NCBI GenBank assembly: GCA_947499715.1
Contig: CANMPL010000001.1
Coordinates: 310,001 to 374,000 of the forward strand
DNA length: 64,000 bases
DNA from: an uncultured Paracoccaceae bacterium
Lineage (GTDB): Bacteria; Pseudomonadota; Alphaproteobacteria; Rhodobacterales; Rhodobacteraceae
Direction: 5' to 3'
Shown here: positions 17,478 to 27,194 of the stretch, piece by piece
How the letters are laid out: each line of letters opens with the position of its first letter
How positions within the stretch are numbered: position 1 is the first letter of the stretch
The notes under the pieces: model-generated
The model's input: the letters and a program-made list of their open reading frames with translations, nothing else
What the model was told of the DNA's origin: nothing
Databases searched by the model: none
Made by a program: the position numbers and the translations under genes

Positions 17478-19313
17478 TTATTCAGCAGCGTCCTTGATAT
17501 TGATGAATCCACCCGATTGCCGGTTCCAATAGCGCGCATAAAGCCCGCCATGGGCCAGCAGTTCGGCATGTGTCCCCTGCTCTGCGATGCGGCCTTCGTC
17601 AAGCACAACGATGCGGTCCATCTGATTGAGCGTGGACAAGCGGTGCGCGATGGCAATCACGGTTTTACCCTCCATCACGCTATCAAGGGCGGTCTGGATG
17701 CTCGCCTCGACCTCGGAATCGAGGGCCGAAGTCGCCTCGTCCAGCACCAGAATGGGCGCGTCCTTCAGGATCGCGCGGGCAATGGCGATGCGCTGGCGCT
17801 GACCGCCCGAAAGCTTCACACCGCGTTCGCCCAGATGCGCGTCATAGCCCTCGCGACCGGCAAAATCGCGCAGATCGTGAATGAAACGATCCGCCTCGGC
17901 GCGGCGGGCGGCGTCGATGACTTCTGCCTCGGTCGCGTCGGGGCGACCGTAAAGGATGTTCTCACGCGCCGGGCGATTGAACATCGCGGTTTCCTGCGTG
18001 ACCATGCCGATCTGACGACGCAGGCTTTCTTGGGTGACGTTGGATACGTTCTGGCCGTCGATGGTAATCTGGCCCGCTTCGGTATCGTAAAGCCGCAGCA
18101 AGAGTGCGACGAGCGTGGATTTCCCGGCACCCGACGCCCCCACGATGCCCAGCTTTTCGCCAGAGGCGACGTTTAGCGTCACACCGTTCAACCCGCCCTT
18201 GCCGCCGCCATAGGTAAAGACCACCTCGTCCAGCTTGATCGCGCCATCGGTGACCTGCATTTCCTTGGCGTCAGGGTCATCGGTCAGGGAATGCGGCGGG
18301 GACAGCGTGCGGATCGCGTCCTCAAGCTCGCCCACGTTGGCATACATGCCCATCAGCGTGAAACTGACCCAGCCGGTCATCTGCGCCAGCCGCAGCCCGA
18401 TCGTGCCTGCGACGGCAATATCGCCTGCGCTGGCGGCACCCTGCGTCCAGAAATAAAGCGTCGCCCCTGTCAGGATCAGCGGCAAAGCCCCGGCGAGCGT
18501 CATTAGGCAAAACCGGAACGACGCCGCCATCCAGCCGAATTTGACCGAAACCTGCCGCATGTCATCAAGGGCGCGCAGGGCGGCCTGATCTTCGTATTTG
18601 GCGTGGGCAAACAGTTTGACGGTCTTGATATTGGTGATCGTGTCGACGATCTGGCCTGTGACCATCGCCCGTTTGGCGGCGCGCGCCTTGGACCGGGCGC
18701 GAATGCGCGGCATGAAAACCCGGATCATCGCGATATAGGCCACAACCCAAACCGCCAGCAGCAGGGCAGAGCGGGCATCAAGGGTGAACATCAGCAGAAC
18801 CGAACCGATCAGCGAGGCGAGCGCGAAGAACACGGTATGGATCATTTCGACCACCAGATCGGTGCCCGCGCGGGCCGCCTGCCCCTGCTTGGTGGCAATA
18901 CGGCCTGCAAAATCGTCATCAAAGAAGGTGACCGATTGGCCCAGCGTGTGGCGGTGCAACCGGGTCATGATCTGGTTCATCAAGGCAGGCGCCACGACAA
19001 CCGACTGTAAGATGCCAGAGGCCCCAAGGATGACCGGGCGGGCCAGCATGAAAAAGGCCGTAACGCCCAACAATAGACCCACATTTTGGCTAAAAAACGC
19101 GGATGGATCACCGGCAAGGGCGGCGTCGATCACAAGGCCGAGGATCAGGGCCGATGCGACCTCTATCGCGCCACCAAAGATTGAAAAGACAGCACCGACG
19201 CCGATGTATTTGAATGAGCCTGAGAACGCCCAGCGCATGAACGGCATCAGCCGCCCCGGTGGCGGGCCATCGGCAGGGGCGAAGGAATCGATAAGTTCGG
19301 AAAGCGGCTTCAT
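17478..19313 (-). CDS. ABC exporter, fused membrane and ATPase domains (second of a pair)
   Basis: 611 aa, one six-helix ABC_membrane domain (residues ~35-320) plus an ABC ATPase. Walker A is GASGAGKS near 393, the signature is LSGGQRQRI, Walker B with catalytic Glu is LDEATSALD, and the H-loop is IAHRLS. All sites look active. Its ATGA overlap with a very similar exporter upstream suggests the two form a heterodimer, as in other paired half-transporters. Substrate unknown; lipids, drugs or peptides are possible. Confidence 0.9.
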   Translation of the reverse strand: MKPLSELIDSFAPADGPPPGRLMPFMRWAFSGSFKYIGVGAVFSIFGGAIEVASALILGLVIDAALAGDPSAFFSQNVGLLLGVTAFFMLARPVILGASGILQSVVVAPALMNQIMTRLHRHTLGQSVTFFDDDFAGRIATKQGQAARAGTDLVVEMIHTVFFALASLIGSVLLMFTLDARSALLLAVWVVAYIAMIRVFMPRIRARSKARAAKRAMVTGQIVDTITNIKTVKLFAHAKYEDQAALRALDDMRQVSVKFGWMAASFRFCLMTLAGALPLILTGATLYFWTQGAASAGDIAVAGTIGLRLAQMTGWVSFTLMGMYANVGELEDAIRTLSPPHSLTDDPDAKEMQVTDGAIKLDEVVFTYGGGKGGLNGVTLNVASGEKLGIVGASGAGKSTLVALLLRLYDTEAGQITIDGQNVSNVTQESLRRQIGMVTQETAMFNRPARENILYGRPDATEAEVIDAARRAEADRFIHDLRDFAGREGYDAHLGERGVKLSGGQRQRIAIARAILKDAPILVLDEATSALDSEVEASIQTALDSVMEGKTVIAIAHRLSTLNQMDRIVVLDEGRIAEQGTHAELLAHGGLYARYWNRQSGGFINIKDAAE

Positions 19314-21184
19314 TTTGCGCGTGCCTCGTGGCCCAGAAACCCACCTGACTGCCGCGCCCAGAACCGGGCATATTGCCCATCAGCGGCCAACAGGCTGTCG
19401 TGCGTGCCGTCTTCGATAATCCGGCCCTGTTCCATCACGATGATCCGATCCATCTGCGCAATGGTAGAGAGCCGGTGCGCAATCGCAATGACCGTCTTGC
19501 CGTCCATCATGCCGCGCAAGGTGGTCTGGATCGCCGCCTCCACTTCGGAATCCAGCGCTGATGTCGCTTCGTCCAGGATCAGGATCGGCGCGTCTTTCAG
19601 GATCACCCGCGCGAGCGAGATCCGCTGCCGCTGACCGCCAGACAGTTTCACGCCCCGTTCGCCGACCTTGGCGTCGTAGCCTTTGCGCCCTTCGTTGTCT
19701 TCCAGATCAAGGATGAAGTCATGCGCTTCGGCCTGTTTGGCGGCGGCGATCATCTGATCCTCTGACGCGTTTGGATTGCCGTAAATAATGTTGTCGCGGA
19801 CGGACCGGTGCAGCAAGGCGCTGTCTTGTTGCACCATGCCGATGGCACTGCGCAGACTGTCTTGCGTCACGCCTGCGACGTCCTGCCCATCAACTTTGAT
19901 CTGACCGCTTTCGGCATCATAAAATCGCAAAATAAGCTTGATTAGGGTCGATTTTCCGGCACCGGAGGTCCCCACCAAACCGACCTTTTGGCCCGGTTCA
20001 ATCGTCAGATTGATCTTGTCCAACCCACCCGCTTCGCGGCCGTAGTGGTGCGACAGATCGCAAATGTCGATCTGGCCCATTCCGACATCAAGGGTCTGCG
20101 CTTTGGTTTCATCAACAAGGGTGATCGGCTGGGCAATCGTTTCCATGCCCTCTGACACGATGCCAAGGTTTTGGTAGAAGTTTGAGACTGCCCACATGAT
20201 CCAACCGCTCATCCCGTTCAGACGCAGGGTCATCGCGGCGGCGGTGGCCACGATCCCAACGGTCGCAGCATCAGCGGACCACAGCCAGATCGCCCAGCCG
20301 ACGACACCCAGAACAAGTACACCGTTGAGGATAATCAGCGCGATATCCATGATCGAATAAAGCCGCATTTCCTTTTGGAATGTGGTGCGCACCGTCTCAA
20401 TCGCCTCCTTGGCATAGGCGACTTCGCGATCATGATGCGCAAACATCTTGACCGCATGAATGTTGGTGTAGCTGTCCACAATGCGGCCCGTCACGGCGCT
20501 GCGCGCGTCAGAGGCGGATTTGGACGCAGGCGCAATCCGGCGGATCACCCAGCGCAACAGGAACAGGTAAGGCACCAGCCAAAACAGCATCGGCAGCAAA
20601 AGCCGTGGGTCGGCGCTGGAAAGCAGGATCGCCGCGCCAACCAAATAAGCGAGCGCAAAGGTGATCGCGTCGAACACCTGATAGATCGCCTCGGCCGCGG
20701 CGCCGGGGGTTTGGGTGACACGGTTTGCGATGCGCCCGGCAAAGTCATTTTCAAACCAGCCAACAGATTGCCGCAACACCTGACGGTGGGACCGCCAACG
20801 CACAATCGTGCCAAAGTTCGGCAGGACAGCATTGTTCAAAAGTGCGACCTGAACCGCCTGCACCAAAGGGCGCAGCGTCAGCAAAAACAGCGCGACCAGC
20901 GAAAGTTCAATCCAGTTGTCAGCCCAAAAAGTTTCGCGACTGGCCGTCGCAAGGCGATCAACCAGCGTGCCCAGATAGGAAAACAACCAGATCTCAATCG
21001 CGGCAATTAGGATGGACGTCAGCGCCGTGAGCGCAAAGACCTTATGAAACGGCCGCGCAAAATCGCGCAGAAACGGCGAGAGCCGCTGCGGCGGGTGGTC
21101 GGTCTCCTCATACTCCGTATAGGGATCGACGAGGCTTTCGAAATAACGAAACAAGGGAGGGCCTCTGCCTTTCAGACACCTCAT
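19310..21184 (-). CDS. ABC exporter, fused membrane and ATPase domains (first of a pair)
   Basis: Up to 624 aa with the same architecture as the next gene: membrane domain to about residue 350, Walker A GTSGAGKS near 408, LSGGQRQRI, LDEATSALD, and IAHRLS. The start is uncertain. The ATG at 21184 has little ribosome-binding sequence; a TTG at 21154 (LFRYFES) would give 614 aa and fits the family better. Because neither ATPase of the pair is degenerate, a homodimer is also possible. Confidence 0.88.
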   Translation of the reverse strand: MRCLKGRGPPLFRYFESLVDPYTEYEETDHPPQRLSPFLRDFARPFHKVFALTALTSILIAAIEIWLFSYLGTLVDRLATASRETFWADNWIELSLVALFLLTLRPLVQAVQVALLNNAVLPNFGTIVRWRSHRQVLRQSVGWFENDFAGRIANRVTQTPGAAAEAIYQVFDAITFALAYLVGAAILLSSADPRLLLPMLFWLVPYLFLLRWVIRRIAPASKSASDARSAVTGRIVDSYTNIHAVKMFAHHDREVAYAKEAIETVRTTFQKEMRLYSIMDIALIILNGVLVLGVVGWAIWLWSADAATVGIVATAAAMTLRLNGMSGWIMWAVSNFYQNLGIVSEGMETIAQPITLVDETKAQTLDVGMGQIDICDLSHHYGREAGGLDKINLTIEPGQKVGLVGTSGAGKSTLIKLILRFYDAESGQIKVDGQDVAGVTQDSLRSAIGMVQQDSALLHRSVRDNIIYGNPNASEDQMIAAAKQAEAHDFILDLEDNEGRKGYDAKVGERGVKLSGGQRQRISLARVILKDAPILILDEATSALDSEVEAAIQTTLRGMMDGKTVIAIAHRLSTIAQMDRIIVMEQGRIIEDGTHDSLLAADGQYARFWARQSGGFLGHEARAK

Positions 21185-21199
21185 ATAGCGCGGATCAGG

Positions 21200-21778
21200 T
21201 CAGAGGAAAACCAGAGTTGAGAAAACAACCAAAGCGGCGGCCATGATCCGCATGAACCCACGCCAAAGCCGGGCATTCCTGAGCAGCTTTGACAGGAGAT
21301 GACCGGCACTTGTCCAAAAAGTGCAGACAGCCAGATTGAGGGCTGCAAACGTCATGGCAAGCGTCTGCGCCTGCGCGGCGGGCGGCAGGTCGGTGATATA
21401 GGCCATGGCAGACAGGGCAACAGCCCAGACCTTGGGGTTCACCCATTGAAACAGGACCGCTTCGACAAGGGTGAAGGGCCTGTCGTTGTCATCAACCTTT
21501 GCCGGTTCCGCGTGCCAAAGACGGTAGGCCATCAGCAGGATCCAAAGGCTTGCTGCAATCTTCAGGATCAGCGTCAGGACAGGCGCGGTTTGCAACAGCG
21601 CCCCAACGCCCAGCCCGGTCACCCCGGCGGTGATTCCCACGCCAAGCGCCACCCCGATGATATGCGGGATCGTGGCCCGGAACCCGAACCGCGCACCTGA
21701 GGCGGTCAAAAGGATGACGTTGGGGCCGGGCGAAAACAGGCCAAAAAAGACAAACCCAATAAGCGCGAGATCAGGCAA
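21200..21778 (-). CDS. LysE-family amino-acid exporter
   Basis: Inner-membrane protein, 192 aa, with about six hydrophobic segments. The N-terminal LysE/RhtB signature is clear (FFGLFSPGPNVILLTASG near residues 11-28), and QWVNPKVWAVALS near 110 is the second family motif. The start is TTG and overlaps the end of the CCA enzyme gene by eight bases. Probably exports an amino acid or small metabolite; which one is not visible. Confidence 0.88.
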   Translation of the reverse strand: MPDLALIGFVFFGLFSPGPNVILLTASGARFGFRATIPHIIGVALGVGITAGVTGLGVGALLQTAPVLTLILKIAASLWILLMAYRLWHAEPAKVDDNDRPFTLVEAVLFQWVNPKVWAVALSAMAYITDLPPAAQAQTLAMTFAALNLAVCTFWTSAGHLLSKLLRNARLWRGFMRIMAAALVVFSTLVFL

Positions 21779-22904
21779 GCAGGTCGTCCTTGGTGAGGGT
21801 AAAGCCAGAGGCGATCCAGCGCGCCTCTGCCGCCTTCAGCGCCTGGCCCAAAGCGGGGCCTTGCAGCGCGGGCATCAGGTCAGTTGCTGTCAGCGGAAAG
21901 GTCTGGCTGGCGGCGTGAACGACCGTGGCCACATCGCCGGGGTCAACCATCTGGCCCAAACTGGCAGAGAGCACCATAAGCCGATCAAGTCCCAGATCCG
22001 CGCCGTGGCGATAAGACAGTTCGGGCGCGGGCATGTCGCTTTGCAACAGGTCCCGGCGGGTCAATTGCTGTTTTGACAAACGCAACCGGTCGACCGTTCC
22101 GCCAAGTGCTGCAAGGCGGCGGATCGGGTCGGGGACCGCGTGCAGGGCGTCCTCGACATGGATCAGCACGGGCAAGATATCGGGCGCGGCACCGGGCAGA
22201 ACGCGCAGCAATGCACCACTCGCCGCCATCGCGGCAACAGCGGGCGCGGGGTCTGCTGCCGTCAGAAGCTTTAGCATTTCCTGACCGATGCGCTCCGCCG
22301 ACAGGGTATCAATGCCATCCACGCCAGCCGCACAGGCGGCAAGGCCATCGGCGTCCATGCCCAGCGCGGGATCGCCGTAAAAGGCGGTGAACCGAAAGAA
22401 CCGCAGGATGCGCAGATAATCCTCTGCGATGCGCTGATCCGCGTCTTCGATGAACCGCACGCGCCGGGCCCGCAGGTCCGGCAGTCCGCCAAGCGGGTCG
22501 ATCACCACGCCGTCGGCACCAGCATAAAGCGCGTTCATCGTAAAATCGCGACGGCGGGCATCATCTTGGATGTTGTTTGAAAAGGCGACGACAGCACGCC
22601 TGCCATCGGTTTCGACATCGCGGCGGAACGTCGTGATCTCATACGGGACTTCGTCGCAGATGACTGTCACCGTGCCATGGTCGATCCCTGTTGGCACCGC
22701 GCGCAAGCCCGCACCCTCGGCCAGTTGCATCACGGTTTCAGGCCGCGCATCGGTCGAGATATCGAGGTCATTCACCGCAGCACCCAGCAAGGCATTACGC
22801 ACACAACCGCCCACAAAAAGCGCCTGATAACCAGCATCCGTCAGCATTGCGCAGACCCTTTGCGAGGCGTCATCCGTCAACCAGTGCGCATTTATCAGCG
22901 TCAT
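21771..22904 (-). CDS. cca: CCA tRNA nucleotidyltransferase
   Basis: Adds or repairs the 3' CCA end of tRNAs, 377 aa with the chosen start. The head domain shows FVGGCVRNALLG near residue 26, the metal-binding pair in DLDISTDA near 43, and RRDFTMNALY near 108, the class II CCA/poly(A) polymerase pattern. The ATG at 22904 overlaps the upstream Nudix stop (ATGA); a longer frame exists but its extra residues are unlike the family. Part of a compact leftward run with Nudix and lysE. Confidence 0.93.
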   Translation of the reverse strand: MTLINAHWLTDDASQRVCAMLTDAGYQALFVGGCVRNALLGAAVNDLDISTDARPETVMQLAEGAGLRAVPTGIDHGTVTVICDEVPYEITTFRRDVETDGRRAVVAFSNNIQDDARRRDFTMNALYAGADGVVIDPLGGLPDLRARRVRFIEDADQRIAEDYLRILRFFRFTAFYGDPALGMDADGLAACAAGVDGIDTLSAERIGQEMLKLLTAADPAPAVAAMAASGALLRVLPGAAPDILPVLIHVEDALHAVPDPIRRLAALGGTVDRLRLSKQQLTRRDLLQSDMPAPELSYRHGADLGLDRLMVLSASLGQMVDPGDVATVVHAASQTFPLTATDLMPALQGPALGQALKAAEARWIASGFTLTKDDLLA

Positions 22905-23494
22905 GTCATCCGGTCCGCAAGGCTGCGCAAGATCCGCGCGGTGGCGCCCCAGATGTAATAGGGGCCGTATGGGACGGTGTAATAATAGCGCGCCCTGCCC
23001 TGCCAATGGCGCGACTGGATCAGGAAATGCGCTGGGTCCGTGACATGATCCAGCGGCACCTCGAACACTTCGCTAACCTCACCCACCTCTGGCACCGGGT
23101 CAAAACCACCCTCGATCAACGCAAGCACAGGCGTCACCCGGTAGCGGGTCACGGTTTCATGCGGTGGAAGAGTGCCAAGGACATCGACCTGTGACGGATC
23201 AAGGCCGATTTCCTCTTGCGCCTCGCGCAGCGCGGCGGCGACCGCATCAGCGTCTTCGGGATCCTGCCGTCCCCCGGCAAAGGCGATCTGTCCGGGGTGA
23301 TGTTTCAACCGTGCCGACCGTTTCGTCAGCACAACGCGCCCGGTTTCCGCCCGCACGGCAATCAGGACAGAGGCAGGCGTCAGTACACGGCCTTCGGGCA
23401 GTGCGACATCGCTATTGAGGTCATAGTCAGAAGAGGCGCGGCCCGTCATGGACAGCGCCTCTTGCAAGCGTTGGGTCAGATCAGACCGCGTCAC
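22901..23494 (-). CDS. Nudix hydrolase, CoA pyrophosphatase type
   Basis: 197 aa. The Nudix box is complete: GG at residues ~69-70, then Glu and REAQEEIG near 88-95. Upstream, LTKRSARLKHHPGQIAFAGG is the UPF0035 signature of CoA pyrophosphatases (NudL/CoAse). The reaction would split CoA or its oxidised forms into 4'-phosphopantetheine and ADP. The start is GTG and lies inside the end of the Hsp33 gene (14-base overlap), so translation may be coupled. Confidence 0.9.
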   Translation of the reverse strand: MTRSDLTQRLQEALSMTGRASSDYDLNSDVALPEGRVLTPASVLIAVRAETGRVVLTKRSARLKHHPGQIAFAGGRQDPEDADAVAAALREAQEEIGLDPSQVDVLGTLPPHETVTRYRVTPVLALIEGGFDPVPEVGEVSEVFEVPLDHVTDPAHFLIQSRHWQGRARYYYTVPYGPYYIWGATARILRSLADRMT

Positions 23495-24473
23495 CTGTCG
23501 CCTCGAACCCCAGTGTCTCGGGCGCGAATTCGTAGTGCGACCCGCAGAACTGGCAATCCGCCGTGACGATGCCCGCCTCGGTGGTCATATGGGCGATGTC
23601 CTTGGCCGAATAGATCGACATGGACTGCCTGACCTTTTCATCCGAACAGCTGCACCCGAATGTGATCGGCTGCGCGTCATAGACACGCGGCTTTTCCTCG
23701 TGGAACAGACGCACCAACAGATCCGTTGGCTGCACGGTTGGGCCAATCAGCTCTATCTCTTCGACCGTATCCAGCAGCATGTTGGCGCGGGTCCAGTTTT
23801 CACCTTCATCCGCATCCAGCAGATCCGACGCCGTCAAAAGACCGTCTTCGTCTGTCGCGTCGTCCTTGGCCATCAGCGGCGAGGCCTTGGGCATATGCTG
23901 CAACATCACACCACCGGCGCGCCAATGCTCGCCTTCACCCGGCAGGGTGCTGCGGCCATAGGTCAGCGAGAACCGGGTCGGGATCTGTTCTGACTGGGCA
24001 AAGTAAGTCTCTGCACAAGCGGACAGCGATCCACCGGCAATCGGCGTGATCCCCTGATAGGGAGCGGTCCCTTCACCCTGATCGATCAGAATGGCAAAGT
24101 AGCCATCACCGATCTGACTGAAGGGGTCAGCGTCATGATCCAGACGGTCCGCATCAAAACTGGCATAGGCCCGTAGGCGCGCAGGCTGCCCGTCTTCGGT
24201 GGGACCATAGTAATCGGTCGCAATGATCCGGGCCGCGCCACTGCCGCGCACCTGCAACGACAGCTTCCAGCGCAGCTTGACCGTTTGACCGATCAACGCC
24301 GTCAGCAACGCCATCTCTGCGACAAGCGCTTCGATCACGGGCGGATAGTTATGTTGTTCCAATACGTCTTCCAACACCCCGTCGAGACGCGCAACGCGCC
24401 CCCGGATGTCAGAGGCATCCAGTTGGAAAGGCAGGACTGTATCGTCCCAAGCGATTTGAGAACCAATGCTCAT
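23481..24473 (-). CDS. hslO: Redox-regulated chaperone Hsp33
   Basis: Holdase chaperone switched on by oxidation and unfolding, 330 aa (E. coli 292). The C-terminal zinc centre is intact: CSCSDEKV (CxC near residue 266) and CQFC (near 304). The ATG at 24473 has AGGAAA upstream; longer in-frame starts would add unrelated residues. A promoter with TTGGAC at 24534-24539 and TATATA at 24512-24517 (minus strand, 16-bp spacer) fits this gene. Divergent from a Nudix gene. Confidence 0.93.
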   Translation of the reverse strand: MSIGSQIAWDDTVLPFQLDASDIRGRVARLDGVLEDVLEQHNYPPVIEALVAEMALLTALIGQTVKLRWKLSLQVRGSGAARIIATDYYGPTEDGQPARLRAYASFDADRLDHDADPFSQIGDGYFAILIDQGEGTAPYQGITPIAGGSLSACAETYFAQSEQIPTRFSLTYGRSTLPGEGEHWRAGGVMLQHMPKASPLMAKDDATDEDGLLTASDLLDADEGENWTRANMLLDTVEEIELIGPTVQPTDLLVRLFHEEKPRVYDAQPITFGCSCSDEKVRQSMSIYSAKDIAHMTTEAGIVTADCQFCGSHYEFAPETLGFEATGDAV

Positions 24474-24509
24474 GGGGTTTCCTAACGTGTCGGGAGTTGG
24501 CATATCGCG

Positions 24510-24539
24510 CCTATATAGGCAGAGCAAGGCAGCGTCCAA
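24510..24539 (-). promoter_or_regulatory. hslO promoter with palindromic CCTATATAGG core
   Basis: On the minus strand TTGGAC (24539-24534) and TATATA (24517-24512) are 16 bases apart, a reasonable housekeeping sigma-factor promoter about 35 bases before hslO. The -10 sits in the palindrome CCTATATAGG (24510-24519), so the divergent Nudix gene could use the same core from the other strand. Confidence 0.5.
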
Positions 24540-24550
24540 GGGGGCAAGCT

Positions 24551-24982
24551 ATGATCAGACGGTATGGCAGCGCCCCGGTTTCCGGGCAGCGGTATAAGGT
24601 GCGGGCCGGGGCCTATGCGATTTTGCCGCGCGATGGGCAGTTCCTGATGACCTGGCAAGACGCGCCCCACTATGAATTGCAACTGCCCGGTGGCGGCATT
24701 GACCCCGGCGAAGGCGCGATTGCCGCCCTGCACCGCGAAGTGTTCGAAGAAACAGGCTGGCGCATCGCGCAGCCCCACCGACTGGGCGTGTTCCGGCGAT
24801 TCACCTTCATGCCGGAATACGACATGTGGGCAGAAAAAATCTGCCACATCTTCACCGCCCGCCCCGTATTACGCCTTGGTCCGCCGTCAGAGGATGGCCA
24901 CACAGCTCTATGGGTCACCAAAGAGGTTGCGGTGGCGCATTTGTATAATGACGGCGACGCCGATTTCGTGGCGCGGTTCTAG
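24551..24982 (+). CDS. Nudix hydrolase
   Basis: 143 aa with the ATG at 24551. The Nudix box is present: LPGGGIDPGEG near residues 44-54 then REVFEETGW near 62-70. It probably hydrolyses a nucleoside diphosphate derivative; the specificity is not visible. It is divergent from hslO and overlaps the convergent membrane-protein gene by four bases. Confidence 0.88.
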   Translation: MIRRYGSAPVSGQRYKVRAGAYAILPRDGQFLMTWQDAPHYELQLPGGGIDPGEGAIAALHREVFEETGWRIAQPHRLGVFRRFTFMPEYDMWAEKICHIFTARPVLRLGPPSEDGHTALWVTKEVAVAHLYNDGDADFVARF

Positions 24983-25740
24983 GTCGGCAGATCGCGACCT
25001 TCGACAAGGTGGCCGTAGAGGGTGGTGAGAATGCTGATACCGACCATCAGGGACAACCATTGAACCGCAAGTCCAACGACGAACCCCATAATACTCCCGC
25101 TTCCGAAAAGAAACGTCGCAACAAACCCGACGACCGCATTGAAGGCAGCGATGAGGACAGCAACGCCGACAATATTCCAACCGATTGACATGGTATACTG
25201 CCGGCTCTCTTTGAAAGTCATCGGCGTTTCCAATGCCGACGCGGGCAGAACAAGCGCATACATAAGAAAGATAGCGCCGAACGCCGCGCCGAACACAATT
25301 TCAAAAACAGCGTCTTCCATCCCGTAGTCTGTTGCGCCTGAACCGATTGCACCATCCGCGCCCAAGAGTGAAAAACCCACAAGTCCCATCACGATCAGGA
25401 TTGGGATGCAAAGCAACACAACCCATAAGGTCAGCAGGATCGATTTTCCGACATAGGGAAATGCGCGATCACTTGCGGGGCCATTTAAGCGAGGTTCTTC
25501 TTCGAGCAAAATATAGCGATGCCAGCCGCAGGCGACAAAACCAAGCACGAAGACAAATACCAATCCAGCAGCTGCAATCAGAATAAAGGTCAGCAGCCCG
25601 CTGCCTGATTGCCCAGCGAAATATGCGGCAAAGGTCAGCAGTAACAATGCCCCAAACAATGGAAGGACTGATAACTTACGGGCCTGCTTGAAATTGCCAA
25701 AAATCGTCTGAAACGCGTGAATGAAAAGTCTGAGTGCCAT
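24979..25740 (-). CDS. Predicted integral membrane protein
   Basis: 253 aa, not assigned to a family. About six hydrophobic segments are visible, near residues 25-45, 48-70, 98-125, 145-170, 185-210 and 212-240. The second ends in CGWHRYILLEEEP, a short charged motif at the membrane edge. No catalytic motif is seen. The gene is convergent with a Nudix gene and divergent from argG across 124 bases. Composition is like its neighbours. Confidence 0.75.
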   Translation of the reverse strand: MALRLFIHAFQTIFGNFKQARKLSVLPLFGALLLLTFAAYFAGQSGSGLLTFILIAAAGLVFVFVLGFVACGWHRYILLEEEPRLNGPASDRAFPYVGKSILLTLWVVLLCIPILIVMGLVGFSLLGADGAIGSGATDYGMEDAVFEIVFGAAFGAIFLMYALVLPASALETPMTFKESRQYTMSIGWNIVGVAVLIAAFNAVVGFVATFLFGSGSIMGFVVGLAVQWLSLMVGISILTTLYGHLVEGRDLPT

Positions 25741-25864
25741 TATATTCGTCCTTATTTCGACTTAGGTCTCATGTGCGATCAACAACGTCAACGCCACGAA
25801 CCTTGCCCTTGTTTGGGAATCCCGATATCGCGCCGGGCAATAGATTTGCGAAAGGCCCTGCCCC

Positions 25865-27082
25865 ATGTCCGCTCCGAAAAAAGTCGTGCTTGCCTATTCT
25901 GGTGGCCTCGATACCTCGATCATCCTCAAGTGGTTGCAGACTGAGTATAACTGCGAAGTCGTGACCTTTACCGCTGACCTTGGTCAGGGCGAAGAGCTTG
26001 AGCCCGCCCGCAAAAAGGCAGAGATGATGGGCGCGTCGAAGATCTATGTCGAAGATATCCGCGAAGAATTTGTGCGCGATTTTGTCTTTCCGATGTTCCG
26101 CGCCAATGCGCATTATGAGGGGCTGTATCTGCTGGGCACCTCGATTGCGCGGCCACTGATTTCCAAGCGGTTGGTTGAAATTGCCGCCGCCGAAGGGGCC
26201 GATGCGGTATCCCACGGGGCGACCGGCAAGGGCAACGATCAGGTGCGGTTTGAACTGGCGGCCTATGCGCTGAACCCTGATATCAAGGTGATCGCACCTT
26301 GGCGCGAATGGGATTTGTCCAGCCGGACCAAACTGTTAGAGTTTGCAGAGGCGCACCAGATCCCCGTTGCCAAAGACAAACGCGGCGAGGCCCCGTTTAG
26401 CGTGGATGCCAACCTGCTGCACACCTCGTCCGAAGGCAAAGTGCTGGAAGATCCCGCCGATGAGGCGCCCGATTACGTCTATCAGCGCACCGTCAACCCA
26501 GAGGACGCGCCCGATACACCGCAAATGGTCGAGATCGGGTTTGAGCGTGGCGACGCGGTATCCATAGACGGAGAGCGGATGTCGCCAGCCACGATCCTGA
26601 CCAAGCTGAATGAGCTGGGCGGCAAACACGGCGTAGGACGGTTGGACCTTGTTGAAAACCGCTTTGTCGGCATGAAATCCCGCGGGATCTATGAGACCCC
26701 CGGCGGCACTGTTTTGCTGGAAGCGCATCGCGGGATCGAACAAATTACGCTCGATTCCGGGGCTGGGCATCTGAAAGATTCGATCATGCCGCGCTACGCA
26801 GAGCTGATTTACAACGGTTTCTGGTTCTCGCCCGAGCGCGAGATGTTGCAGGCCTTGATCGACAAGAGCCAGGAACATGTGACCGGAACGGTGCGGGTGA
26901 AACTGTATAAAGGGTCTGTGCAAACCGTCGCCCGCTGGTCGGATCATTCGCTATATTCCGAGGCGCATGTGACATTTGAAGACGATGCAGGTGCCTATGA
27001 TCAGACCGATGCGCAGGGGTTCATCCAGTTAAATGCCCTGCGGCTGAAACTGCTGGCCGCACGCGACCGCCGTTTAAAGTGA
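25865..27082 (+). CDS. argG: Argininosuccinate synthase
   Basis: Joins citrulline and aspartate using ATP in arginine synthesis, 405 aa, the family length. The PP-loop AYSGGLDTS is at residues ~9-17, the second signature [13 protein letters not shown] near 118-130, and the C-terminal APWREWDL and ARDRRLK-like ends are typical. The gene stands alone, away from other arg genes. A strong hairpin without T-run follows the stop codon (27084-27110). Confidence 0.97.
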   Translation: MSAPKKVVLAYSGGLDTSIILKWLQTEYNCEVVTFTADLGQGEELEPARKKAEMMGASKIYVEDIREEFVRDFVFPMFRANAHYEGLYLLGTSIARPLISKRLVEIAAAEGADAVSHGATGKGNDQVRFELAAYALNPDIKVIAPWREWDLSSRTKLLEFAEAHQIPVAKDKRGEAPFSVDANLLHTSSEGKVLEDPADEAPDYVYQRTVNPEDAPDTPQMVEIGFERGDAVSIDGERMSPATILTKLNELGGKHGVGRLDLVENRFVGMKSRGIYETPGGTVLLEAHRGIEQITLDSGAGHLKDSIMPRYAELIYNGFWFSPEREMLQALIDKSQEHVTGTVRVKLYKGSVQTVARWSDHSLYSEAHVTFEDDAGAYDQTDAQGFIQLNALRLKLLAARDRRLK

Positions 27083-27083
27083 T

Positions 27084-27110
27084 GATCCCCGGGGCGCAGG
27101 CCCCGGGATC
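27084..27110 (+). terminator. GC-rich hairpin after argG
   Basis: GATCCCCGGGGC (27084-27095) pairs with GCCCCGGGATC (27100-27110) with one bulge and a four-base loop, directly after the argG stop codon. There is no T-run, so it is either a weak terminator or an mRNA 3'-end stabiliser. Confidence 0.45.
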
Positions 27111-27194
27111 GAACAGACCACCGTTTACCAAACCAAGCTTTCCTGCGTGCTTGGGACAGTTACGGTTTTAACGGCAAATAGTTTCCAGAATTCT

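Noticed and set aside
16947-18176. Long 409-codon open frame on the plus strand, antisense to the RNA methyltransferase and ABC exporter genes
   Set aside because: It crosses two well-supported minus-strand genes, has Arg/Gly/His-rich composition and no family motif. It is an antisense frame of GC-rich coding DNA.
24979-25740. Possible cytochrome or enzymatic role for the membrane protein next to argG
   Set aside because: The single CGWHRY motif is not enough to assign a cofactor or family.
27084-27110. argG hairpin considered as a full Rho-independent terminator
   Set aside because: No T-run on either strand, so it is kept only as a weak terminator or stabiliser.
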